DNA of 23,201 bases from CAZYTO01 sp964650405 (lineage in GTDB: Bacteria; Acidobacteriota; Thermoanaerobaculia; Gp7-AA8): contig CAZYTO010000055.1 in the NCBI GenBank assembly GCA_964650405.1, forward strand, positions 1-23,201. The letters run 5' to 3'. The notes under the pieces were generated by a model. The model searched no databases. It was not told the DNA's origin and saw only the letters and a list, made by a program, of their open reading frames with translations. The position numbers and the translations under genes are program-made. Shown piece after piece: positions 7,282 through 15,254 of this stretch. The first letter of the stretch is position 1, and each line of letters starts with the position of its first letter.

Positions 7282-8850
7282 ATGGACCGGAAGCGCATCG
7301 GCATCTTCGGGTGGGGCGTCGTTGCGCCGAAGTCTCCCGACATCGACACCTTCGAGAAGAACCTCGAGCAGACCGGAAGCTGGCTCGAGCCCTTCCGCGG
7401 GTACGGACCGTCAAATTTTCTCGTGGGCTACCCCGATTTCGACTTCGAAACATACCACGAGTGGTTCGACGCCCGATTTCCACCGGCGAAGTTCTCCCAG
7501 CTCAACGACAAGATGGGACCGATGGTGAAATTCGCCATGGGCGCCTTCATTCAATCGCTGCGTCAGAATCCCGGCATCGAGGACTATCTGTCGTCGCTCG
7601 GTCTGCAGTGCCACGTCTACGTCGGCACGGGCCTGGGCGACGTCACGGTCACGTACGATGCGGCGCTCGACTACGACCGCGCCCAGCGGAAGTGGAACGA
7701 GTTCTGGGCGGCGCCGGAGCGTTGCGAGGCGCTGCGCGAGCACCTCGACGGCGACCGCGACTCCAGCGCGCCGCGCGACCCGGACGAGTTTCCCACCGGC
7801 TCGGAAGACTGGATCGAGGCCAAGCACGCCTGGGAGGCCTACTGGATGCAGCGGAGCGACGCGCTGCGGCAGTACCTCGCCGAGGCAGCGGCCATCCAGA
7901 GCGAGCCGGTGCCGCCGTCATCCGGCGCTGCCAAGCTGTCCACCATCCGCCAGAAATTGAGCCGCATCCGGGCCCTCAACAAGAAGTGGGCCTGTCCGGA
8001 AGAGCCGTGGGCGTCTGTGTCGACGAACCTGCTGTGGAACATCGCCAACATCCCGGCGGCGCAGATCTCGATGATCGGAAGGATCAACGGCCCGGCCTTC
8101 GCGCCGATCGCGGCGTGCGCCTCGTTCGGCGTGGCCCTGAAGATGGCCGTCGACGCCATCCACCTCGGCGAGGCCAAAGCCGTGGTCGTGGGCATGACCG
8201 ACCCTCCTCCCCACCCGCTGGTCCTCTCCGGCTTCTACAACGCCAACGTCGTGTCGGCCGACGCGGAAGTGTCGCGGCCGCTCACGGCGCTCAAGGGAAC
8301 GCACGTCGCGGGCGGCGCCTGCGTCTGGATCGTCGGCGACCATGAAGAGCTGACGAAGCAGGGCTTCAGGCCGCTCGGCCTGGAGATCGTGGCCGTCGGC
8401 ACGTCGTCCGACGCGCACCACATCATCACGCCGTCGAAGGGCGGGCCGCAGCTCGCCATCGGGAAGGCCATGGAAGAAGTGCACGCCGCCGACGTCACGA
8501 CCTGGGACATGCACGCCACGGCCACTCCGGGCGACGCCACGGAGATCGAGCACTCGCTGGAGATGCTCCATCCCGACGTCGTCTTCACCGCCCGCAAGGG
8601 AACGTTCGGCCACGGCATGTCGGTCGGCGGCGGCTGGGAGCTGACCGCACAGCACCTCGGCATGTCGAAGGGCCGCCTCTACGGCATCCCCCTCACCGAG
8701 GGTGAGCTGCACGCGGACGTGAAACTGCACGATGCCAAGTTCGTCGACACAGATGGCACGCACATCACCCGCGGCTACGGCGGGAAGCTGAGCATGGGCA
8801 TCGGTGGGATCAACTCGTGCGTGATCTCGCGGCCGTGGAACAGCGCTTAA
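7282..8850 (+). CDS. Orphan beta-ketoacyl synthase-like protein with central insertion
   Basis: A 522-residue thiolase-fold protein. The Cys-His-His triad of decarboxylating ketoacyl synthases is present: C279 in AACASFG, H411 in DMHATATPGD, and H444 in K439GTFGHGMSVGG, where the Lys is also conserved. The N-terminus (RIGIFGWGVVAPKS) fits the usual start of the fold. Residues about 131-245 form a charged, Trp-rich helical insertion (KWNEFW, DWIEAKHAWEAYW) not found in FabF. The active-site residues argue for a condensing enzyme. No acyl carrier protein, ketoreductase or other fatty acid gene is adjacent, so the substrate is unknown. An alternative ATG is at 7270. Confidence 0.8.
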   Translation: MDRKRIGIFGWGVVAPKSPDIDTFEKNLEQTGSWLEPFRGYGPSNFLVGYPDFDFETYHEWFDARFPPAKFSQLNDKMGPMVKFAMGAFIQSLRQNPGIEDYLSSLGLQCHVYVGTGLGDVTVTYDAALDYDRAQRKWNEFWAAPERCEALREHLDGDRDSSAPRDPDEFPTGSEDWIEAKHAWEAYWMQRSDALRQYLAEAAAIQSEPVPPSSGAAKLSTIRQKLSRIRALNKKWACPEEPWASVSTNLLWNIANIPAAQISMIGRINGPAFAPIAACASFGVALKMAVDAIHLGEAKAVVVGMTDPPPHPLVLSGFYNANVVSADAEVSRPLTALKGTHVAGGACVWIVGDHEELTKQGFRPLGLEIVAVGTSSDAHHIITPSKGGPQLAIGKAMEEVHAADVTTWDMHATATPGDATEIEHSLEMLHPDVVFTARKGTFGHGMSVGGGWELTAQHLGMSKGRLYGIPLTEGELHADVKLHDAKFVDTDGTHITRGYGGKLSMGIGGINSCVISRPWNSA

Positions 8851-8920
8851 GGCGGCCGGTCGAACCGGATAGTGACCCTCGCTCCGAGCGGAAGCGGAGT
8901 TGTGAGTCCCTGACCGCAAC

Positions 8921-8983
8921 GAGACAAAGGGCGAAGGATGAAGGGCGAAGGACGATTCTCCTTCGCCCTTCGCCCTTTGTCTC
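8921..8983. repeat. Heptamer repeats folded into a hairpin
   Basis: Heptamers of the type AAGGGCG/AAGGATG form a left arm starting at 8921, and the reverse complement ends at 8983. The arms match over the outer GAGACAAAGGGCGAAGG and the inner units, with one extra heptamer in the left arm. It follows the ketoacyl synthase gene and could act as its terminator, though no T-run is present. Confidence 0.8.
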
Positions 8984-9068
8984 CTGCCCGTGATCCGCCG
9001 CGCTCCCGCTGAGCTGGAGATGTGACCCTTGCCGAAAACCCTCGCCGGAGCTCCGCCGTACACCCTCC

Positions 9069-9972
9069 ATGGCCATCCTCAAGCGAAGCCGCCTCTCCTC
9101 GCTCGCGATGTTCTTCGTCTTCGTTATCGTCTCGCATGTCCTGGATGGGGTGCTGGAGTTCGTGGTGGCGAAAGCGAACGTGCTTGACCTGAACGACCGC
9201 ACCTGGCGGCCGTCGGCGTTCATCTGGTTTGAGACGGCGTCGGTCGTGGCGGCGATCGCCGCCTCGCTGCTCGTCTGCTGGCTGCAGGGCCGGCGCCTTC
9301 GCGAGCTCGGTTACGCCGGCACCGGCGCGCTGCGGCAGGCGCTGTGGGGGGCGTTCTGGGGCCTCGTGGCACCGACGGCGTGATCGCCATGATCGCGGCG
9401 CTCGGGGGATTCACCTTCGGTTCGGTGGCCATGAGCGGGCAGCGGCTGGCCATGTACGCCATCGGCTGGCTGGTCGCGTTCATCGGCGTCGGCCTGGCCG
9501 AGGAGGCAACCTTCCGCGGTACCTCGCAGATCACCCTCGGCGAGTCTATCGGTCCGTGGCCGGCGGCGATCGCCATCTCGGCGATCTTCGGGGCCGTGCA
9601 CTATTTCCTCAAACCGGGAGAGAACCTGGCCGACGCTTTTCGGTGACGCTGCTCGGCTTGTTCATGGCCTTCACCGTCGTCCGCAGCGGCAGCATCTGGT
9701 ACGCCGTGGGCTTCCACACGCTCTTCGACTATGCGGCCATCTATCTCTACGGCGCCCCGAACAGCGGCAATCACAGTCTGCCGGTTCCGACGAAGCTGCT
9801 CAACGGCGGCTATCACGCCGCGGCCTGGCTGACGGGCGGCGGGTTGGGTATCGAGGCGAGCTGGCTCGTTTTTCCGGTCATCGCCGCACTCTTCCTCGGC
9901 TATCACTTTGCCAGCCGGAAGACAGCCTCCTCCGCGGCCGCGCTCGGCTACAATCCTCCGCATCCGGTTTGA
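9069..9972 (+). pseudogene. CPBP/CAAX-type membrane protease, broken by two -1 frameshifts
   Basis: Three consecutive reading frames together encode one CPBP-family intramembrane protease of about 300 residues. The first (from ATG 9069) ends at 9383, the second carries EEATFRG (the EExxxR motif) and FGAVHYF, and the third carries GFHTLFDY. All the expected catalytic motifs are therefore intact across the breaks. The first shift lies near 9368-9375, where adding one G to the GG in GTGGCACC restores the frame. The second lies near 9637-9641 (GCTTTTCGG), where one added base restores DAFSVTLL. This suggests sequencing or assembly indels or a very recent loss. Several hydrophobic helices are evident. 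Confidence 0.8.
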
Positions 9973-9983
9973 ATAACGACAAC

Positions 9984-10009
9984 GTGAAGAAGCAGTACTT
10001 CGGCACCGG
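9984..10009 (+). pseudogene. Possible remnant of a glmM 5' end
   Basis: GTG at 9984 opens a frame reading VKKQYFGT, which resembles the conserved start of phosphoglucosamine mutase (YFGTDGIRG). After the Thr codon the match stops. The frame continues for about 40 more codons without recognisable content. The match is only five to seven residues, so chance is possible. Confidence 0.25.
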
Positions 10010-10099
10010 AGACGGTGACGTGTGGCGGAACCGGAGGAGCGTTTCCGTTCGCCCCATTTCCCGCTCGCCCCACCCCAAAATCGCGTACCCTTCCTCGCC

Positions 10100-12226
10100 A
10101 TGTTCGCCAGAACCTCCCTCGCCGCCGTAGCCCTCCTCACCGTCGCCGTCACCGCCTTCGCGCAGGTCCCGCCGCCGCCGCCGGCGGAACGGCCGAACCC
10201 GTTCTTCGAGCCGAGCGCGCTGCCGTACCAGGCGCCGCCGTTCGACCTCATCAAGGATACGGACTACCAGCCGGCCATCGAGGAGGGGATGAAGCGCGAG
10301 CTTGCCGAGTACGAGGCCATCGCCAACGACCCCGCCGCGCCCACCTTCGCCAACACCATCGAGGCGATGGAAAGGTCCGGCCAGCTCCTCCGCCGCGTGC
10401 AGCGCGTCTTCAGCGGCATGACCTCGTCCAACACGAACCCGGCGCTGCAGAAGGTGCAGCAGACGATGGCGCCGAAGCAGGCCGGCCACCGCGATGCCAT
10501 CAGCCTCAATCCGAAGCTCTTCGCCCGGGTGAAGGCTGTCTACGACCACCGGGGCGAGAGCGGCCTGAACGCCGAGCAGAAGTACCTCGTCGAACGGACG
10601 TACGACGAATTCGTGCGCGCCGGCGCGCTGCTGTCCGAGGACGACAAAACGAAGCTGCGGGCCATCAACCTGGAGCTGTCCAAGCTGAACAACCAGTTCC
10701 GCGACCGCCTCCTGGCCGACACGAACGCCGGAGCGATCGTCATCGACGACAAGGCCCAGCTCGACGGGCTGCCCGAGTCCGACATTCTGGCCGCGGCGGA
10801 AAAGGCGAAGGCGAAGGGTCTGGAGGGGAAGTTCGTGCTGACCCTGCAGAACACCACGCAGCAGCCGGCGCTGACCTATCTGAAGAATCGCGAGCTGCGC
10901 CAGCGCATCATGCAGGCTTCCTCGCAGCGCAGCTCCCACGGCGGAGACAACGACGTCACGGCTACCGTTTCGCGCCAGGCCCAGTTGCGCGCCGACCGCG
11001 CCAAACTCCTCGGCTACTCGAGCTACGGTTCCTACAACCTGGCCAACGAGATGGCCAAGAAGCCGGAGAGCGCCATCAAGCTGATGACCGATCTCGTGCC
11101 CGCCACGGTGGCCAAGACCAGGGCCGAGGGCGCAGCCATGCAGAAGGTTATCGATGCGCAGCACGCCGGCTTCGCCCTCGGTTCCGAAGACTGGCAGTTC
11201 TACGCAGAGCAGGTGAGGAAGGCCGAGTACGACCTCGACGAATCGCAGGTGCGGCCGTATTTCGAGATCGACGACGTCCTGCAGAACGGAGTCTTCTTCG
11301 CCGCCACGAAGCTGTACGGCATCACCTTCAGGGAGCGCAAGGACATCCCGGTGTACCAGCCGGACGTGCGCGTCTTCGAGGTCTTCGATCACGACGGCAC
11401 CCCGCTGGCGCTCTTCTACGCCGACTTCTACTCCCGCCCGAACAAGCAGGGCGGGGCCTGGACGTCCGGCTTCGTCGGCCAGAGCCATCTCATCGGCACG
11501 AAGCCGGTGGTGACGAACAACGAGAACTTCACCAAGCCGGCGCCCGGCCAGCCGGCCCTGCTGACCTTTACCGAAGTAACGACCATGTTCCACGAGTTCG
11601 GTCACGCCCTGCACGGCATGTTCTCGAACGTGACGTACCCGTCAGTCTCCGGCTCCTCCGTGCCGCGCGACTTCGTGGAGTTTCCGTCGCAGTTCAACGA
11701 GCACTGGGAGCTCGAGCCGTCCGTGTTCGCCAGTTACGCGAAGCACTACAAGACCGGTGAGCCCATGCCCGCGGAGCTGAAGGAGAAGCTGCTCAAGGCC
11801 CGCAAGTTCAACCAGGGATTCGCCCTGCTGGAGTACCTGGAGTCGGCGCTGGTGGATATGGCCTGGCACTCGGTCCCCGCCGGCACGGCCGTCCCGGACG
11901 TGCAGGCCTTCGAGGAGGCGGCGCTGAAGAAGTACGGCGTCGAGTATCCCCCCGTCCCGCCGCGCTACCACACGACGTACTTCTCGCACATCTGGGCCGG
12001 AGGGTATGCGGCCGGGTACTACGCCTATCTCTGGAGCGAGGTGCTCGACGACGACGCCTTCGCCTGGTTCACGGAGCACGGCGGTCTGACCCGTGCCAAT
12101 GGCCAGCGCTTCCGCGACATGGTCCTCTCCCGCGGCGGTACGGAAGATCCGGCGGCGATGTACCGCGCCTTCCGCGGCCGCGATCCCGTCGTCGGCCCGC
12201 TGCTGGAGCAGAGAGGGCTCAAGTAA
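10100..12226 (+). CDS. dcp: M3-family peptidyl-dipeptidase (Dcp-like zinc metallopeptidase)
   Basis: A 708-residue exported enzyme expected to remove dipeptides from the C-terminus of peptides. The zinc site is H498-E499-F-G-H502 (in FHEFGHALHG), with E527 as third ligand in RDFVEFPSQFNEHW. The C-terminal substrate loop HIWAGGYAAGYYAYLWSE is typical of the Dcp/oligopeptidase A group. The signal peptide is 1-21 (ending AFA-Q), followed by a Pro-rich linker, so the enzyme is likely periplasmic; E. coli Dcp is about 680 residues. ATG at 10100 fits the signal peptide and is chosen over an upstream in-frame start at 10022. TACCCT eight bases before the ATG and the lack of a Shine-Dalgarno sequence fit a leaderless start. 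Confidence 0.92.
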   Translation: MFARTSLAAVALLTVAVTAFAQVPPPPPAERPNPFFEPSALPYQAPPFDLIKDTDYQPAIEEGMKRELAEYEAIANDPAAPTFANTIEAMERSGQLLRRVQRVFSGMTSSNTNPALQKVQQTMAPKQAGHRDAISLNPKLFARVKAVYDHRGESGLNAEQKYLVERTYDEFVRAGALLSEDDKTKLRAINLELSKLNNQFRDRLLADTNAGAIVIDDKAQLDGLPESDILAAAEKAKAKGLEGKFVLTLQNTTQQPALTYLKNRELRQRIMQASSQRSSHGGDNDVTATVSRQAQLRADRAKLLGYSSYGSYNLANEMAKKPESAIKLMTDLVPATVAKTRAEGAAMQKVIDAQHAGFALGSEDWQFYAEQVRKAEYDLDESQVRPYFEIDDVLQNGVFFAATKLYGITFRERKDIPVYQPDVRVFEVFDHDGTPLALFYADFYSRPNKQGGAWTSGFVGQSHLIGTKPVVTNNENFTKPAPGQPALLTFTEVTTMFHEFGHALHGMFSNVTYPSVSGSSVPRDFVEFPSQFNEHWELEPSVFASYAKHYKTGEPMPAELKEKLLKARKFNQGFALLEYLESALVDMAWHSVPAGTAVPDVQAFEEAALKKYGVEYPPVPPRYHTTYFSHIWAGGYAAGYYAYLWSEVLDDDAFAWFTEHGGLTRANGQRFRDMVLSRGGTEDPAAMYRAFRGRDPVVGPLLEQRGLK

Positions 12227-12243
12227 GGGCGAAGGGCCTGCGG

Positions 12244-12283
12244 AAGGCTGAAAGGCCAAAAGGCTGAAAGGCTGAAAGGGCTG
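12244..12283. repeat. Octamer tandem repeat, AAGGCTGA family
   Basis: Five consecutive octamers: AAGGCTGA, AAGGCCAA, AAGGCTGA, AAGGCTGA and AAGGGCTG. Related sequence (GGGCGAAGGGCCTGCGG) fills the space back to the peptidase stop. The last unit supplies AAGGG seven bases before the GTG start at 12288. Confidence 0.85.
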
Positions 12284-12287
12284 CGGG

Positions 12288-13799
12288 GTGCTGCCTTCCG
12301 TTCTTCTCTTCGCTGTCGCGCAGTTCAGCGGTGCGGGCACTGAGTCGTTTCGTGCGGCGCACGAGCGGGAGATCGCCGCCTTTGCGCGAAAGTACGAATC
12401 ACTCGGGCCGCGGCTGCCGGTGACGATCAACCTCGACGAGGACTACGTCACCGCGGCGAAGACGCGGAATTCGATCGAGGTCGTCGACGACTGCGGCGAG
12501 GCGCTCTGCGGCGTGGCCACGGACGACTTCCCGGAGGAGTGGCAGGTGGCGGAGCTGCGTGCGCTCTTCACGCCGCCATCTGCGCCGCGCGCAGAGCGCG
12601 ATGCCTTCGCCGTGGCCCTCCTCGGAACCTTCGACGGCGAGGACGTCGATCGCTGGGCGGCCGACTGCATCCGCGCCAACGTGGCCGGCGAGAACGATCC
12701 GCTCGTCACCGTGCCGCTCCTGGCCTCGCAGATCCGCTTCGCCGATCCGAAGCACGTCCTGCCCTTCGGGGAAGCCATGGCGCGGGCGCGTGCCGTCGAC
12801 GGCGCGAAATGGCGGCGGGCACTGGCGCGTCACGCCAGTCCGCCGCCGCGGCGTCTCGACATGCCGGCCATGCACGGTGCGACGTTCTCCCTCACCAATC
12901 GCATCGACAAATCGACCCTCGCCGCCGGCGCCGCTGAGGAGCTGAAACGGCTCCACGCCGTCGGCTACGATGCCGTCGCCCTCATTCCCTTCGCCGGCCA
13001 GCGCGGCCCCGAGGCCACGGAACTGCGCCGGTTTGCCGGCAGCCCGGCCGCGGAGACCGACCTGGCCATCCGGCTGGCCGCGTTGCGGGCTCACAGCCTC
13101 GGCATGCGGGTGCTGCTCAAGCCGCATGTCTGGAGCCGGCCGGGGGATCCGACGAGGATCGACCCCGGGCTGGAGCGCTGGCCGGCCTGGTTTGTTTCGT
13201 ACACGCACTACCTCGTCCACGAGGCGCTGCTCGCGCGTGCCCTGCATGCCGACTGCCTGGCCGTCGGCACGGAGCTCTCCCGCAGCGAGTCGCGCCCGGA
13301 ATGGCACGGCCTCATCGCCCAGGTCCGCGCGCTCTTCCACGGCCCGCTCACGTACGCCGCGAACTTCGACGCCGTGGAGCGGACGCCGTTCTGGCCGGAG
13401 CTCGACGCCATCGGCATCGATGCGTACTTTCCGCTCTCGCCGAAGCCGGATGCCGGCGACGACGAGCTGCGTGCCGGCGCGGCGGCGGTGGTGGCCCGCG
13501 TGGACGTGCTCGCCGCACGGCAGGGGAGGCCGGTCGTGCTGACCGAGCTCGGCTACCCCGCAAGCGCGGCACCGTGGGTCGAGCCATGGCACGAGGAGCG
13601 GGGCGCCACGCCGCACCCGGAGGCCCAGGCGCGGGCGTTCGAGGCCATGCTCGGGGCGCTCGGCAGGTCGCGCTCGCTGCGCGGGTTCTTCATCTGGAAG
13701 TACGAGTCCGATCCCACCGCACGCGACGGTGCCGGCTACCTGCCCAAGGAGCGGGCGGCTGAGGGCGTCATTCGATCGTATCTCATGCATATCCAGTGA
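12288..13799 (+). CDS. GH113-like glycoside hydrolase family protein with N-terminal extension
   Basis: A 503-residue protein. From about residue 185 on it resembles a TIM-barrel glycoside hydrolase of the GH113 type: ATFSLTNRID at the first strand, LKPHVW, an acid/base candidate E329 in VGTELSRSE and a nucleophile candidate E420 in VLTELGYP, then FFIWKY near the end. Residues 1-165 are an additional domain containing cysteine pairs (DDCGEALCG) that I cannot assign. The GTG start sits at the edge of the octamer repeat, which provides an AAGGG-type ribosome binding site. A weak signal-like hydrophobic N-terminus lacks positive charge. Substrate is unproven; GH113 members include beta-mannanases. 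Confidence 0.7.
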   Translation: MLPSVLLFAVAQFSGAGTESFRAAHEREIAAFARKYESLGPRLPVTINLDEDYVTAAKTRNSIEVVDDCGEALCGVATDDFPEEWQVAELRALFTPPSAPRAERDAFAVALLGTFDGEDVDRWAADCIRANVAGENDPLVTVPLLASQIRFADPKHVLPFGEAMARARAVDGAKWRRALARHASPPPRRLDMPAMHGATFSLTNRIDKSTLAAGAAEELKRLHAVGYDAVALIPFAGQRGPEATELRRFAGSPAAETDLAIRLAALRAHSLGMRVLLKPHVWSRPGDPTRIDPGLERWPAWFVSYTHYLVHEALLARALHADCLAVGTELSRSESRPEWHGLIAQVRALFHGPLTYAANFDAVERTPFWPELDAIGIDAYFPLSPKPDAGDDELRAGAAAVVARVDVLAARQGRPVVLTELGYPASAAPWVEPWHEERGATPHPEAQARAFEAMLGALGRSRSLRGFFIWKYESDPTARDGAGYLPKERAAEGVIRSYLMHIQ

Positions 13800-13871
13800 G
13801 ATGCGGGCCGCCATTCGCGGCATCCGAATTGCTCTGAATCTTCGTGTCTTGCCGTTACCTCAGGAGGCACT

Positions 13872-15065
13872 ATGCGCAAGCTCACGACAACGATTTCAGG
13901 CGCGGGAAAGGTCGCCGGCCGTCTCGCCGCGATCGCCGTTGCAGGCACTCTCGCCGTCTTCGGCTGCACCACGAATCTCAACCCGGGCACGGGCGAGCCG
14001 TACAGCAGTGAGCCGGGCCTCGGCCCGTCTTCTCCCACCTCGACGCCCGGTACGTCCTACCACGGCGGCAATGTTCCGATGACGAGTGCGTACACTTCAT
14101 CCAGTGCGACGACGTTGAGCGGCGGCAACGCCCCGATGGTCAGCGCCTACCTCGCCAGCGACCCGGCCGCCAACCGCAGTGCGTACCGGATGAGGATCCT
14201 CGGTCCGTCGGATCCGGCTCCGACCGGCGCGGTTTCCGTCAATACGAATTCAACCGGGCAACTTGTGAACACCGCGCAGGCGGTCAATCCGCAGGCCACG
14301 GTCAATGCGACCATGTCCTCGGCGGCCACGCCGGTGGTCGTCGATGATGCCTTGGGCATCGTCGCCGTTCCCGTCGCGACGAGTGCATCGGGGACGACCG
14401 CGGGTACGTCGGCCGGAACGTCCGCCCGTGCGAGCGGCGCGGTCGCTGCGCCCGCCGGCACAAACGGGGCAGTCACGATCGGAGCGACGAACGCAGCCAC
14501 CGTCACGCCGACCCCCGCGACGCTGAACAGCAACGCGACGCAGGGGCTGGCCGGCTCCACGGCCGCGTCGACGGCGGTTCCGTCGCCCGTCTCCCGCAGT
14601 CCGTTCGTAGTCAGCCCGACGGTCTCCTCGGCAGGAGTCATGAGTCCGACGGCGGCGACGGTCAGCGGTACGGTCACTCCGGCGCGAACGACGGCCGCAA
14701 CGACCTCGTTCAGCGCCACACCGCCGTCGCCCACCGGCGGCGCGACCATGGCGTCCGTCGCGGTCCGCGGCCGGGCTACCGGAACCCTGCGGAGCGGGCT
14801 TCCGGCCGGCGGCATGATCAGCTCCTCGGCCGTTTCGATGCCTTCGGGCACCATGGCAGCCGTGACGATTCCGGCCTCCAGCGGCACCTCGCGGATCCGG
14901 GCCGTCTCGCCGACGCTCGGCATGACCGGGTCTCTGCGGTCGCCGGCCACGACGTCGCGCATCCGGGCCGTCTCGCCGACCCTCGGCGGCAACGGCACCT
15001 CCCGCGTCCGCATCGTGCGCAGTACTACCACCGGCAATTTCGTCGTGACGAATCAGCAGCCGTGA
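13872..15065 (+). CDS. Ser/Thr/Ala-rich low-complexity lipoprotein with internal repeats
   Basis: A 397-residue protein with a lipobox LAVFGC near residue 32 (Arg/Lys-bearing n-region, Ala-rich core). The mature part is almost entirely Ser, Thr, Ala, Gly, Pro and Val, suggesting an extended or stalk-like surface protein. Two N-terminal repeats have the form GGNxPMxSAYxxS. Near the C-terminus SRIRAVSPTLG occurs twice and a third copy is degenerate (SRVRIVRST). No enzyme domain is visible. The start is strongly supported by AGGAGG four bases upstream. Coding is supported by the signal peptide and the protein-level repeats, although the opposite strand is also open for a long stretch. Confidence 0.7.
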   Translation: MRKLTTTISGAGKVAGRLAAIAVAGTLAVFGCTTNLNPGTGEPYSSEPGLGPSSPTSTPGTSYHGGNVPMTSAYTSSSATTLSGGNAPMVSAYLASDPAANRSAYRMRILGPSDPAPTGAVSVNTNSTGQLVNTAQAVNPQATVNATMSSAATPVVVDDALGIVAVPVATSASGTTAGTSAGTSARASGAVAAPAGTNGAVTIGATNAATVTPTPATLNSNATQGLAGSTAASTAVPSPVSRSPFVVSPTVSSAGVMSPTAATVSGTVTPARTTAATTSFSATPPSPTGGATMASVAVRGRATGTLRSGLPAGGMISSSAVSMPSGTMAAVTIPASSGTSRIRAVSPTLGMTGSLRSPATTSRIRAVSPTLGGNGTSRVRIVRSTTTGNFVVTNQQP

Positions 15066-15198
15066 TTCGTTGATCGTTGCTCGTTGGCCGTTGTTCGTTG
15101 TTCGTTGGCCGTTGGTCGTTGTCCGTTAGTTATAGTTAGTTCGTGTTCACTTCCGAAAGCGAATCACGAACAACGGACAGCGACCAACGGCCAACGAA
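15063..15198. repeat. Heptamer tandem repeats with long fold-back hairpin
   Basis: Heptamers of the form NNCGTTG run from 15066 to about 15127. The segment 15101-15127 is the reverse complement of 15172-15198 over 27 positions with one mismatch. A second stem of 7 bp (GTTCGTG 15139-15145 with CACGAAC 15165-15171) continues the hairpin above an 11-nt bulge. The family is the same as the GAACAAC arrays at 560 and 19501. It lies between the lipoprotein and VWFA-related genes and begins at the lipoprotein's stop. Confidence 0.85.
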
Positions 15199-15254
15199 AG
15201 TAACGCTTCCGTCAACCCATTGACGCCGCGTCGATGGGCGTTGCATCTTCACCC

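Noticed and set aside
9878..11614. 578-codon minus-strand open frame opposite the M3 peptidase
   Set aside because: The plus strand encodes a complete peptidase with zinc motif; the antisense frame is an artefact of codon bias.
14147..15037. 296-codon minus-strand frame opposite the low-complexity lipoprotein
   Set aside because: It lacks a ribosome binding site and signal features, whereas the plus-strand frame has AGGAGG and a lipobox; kept only as a caveat.
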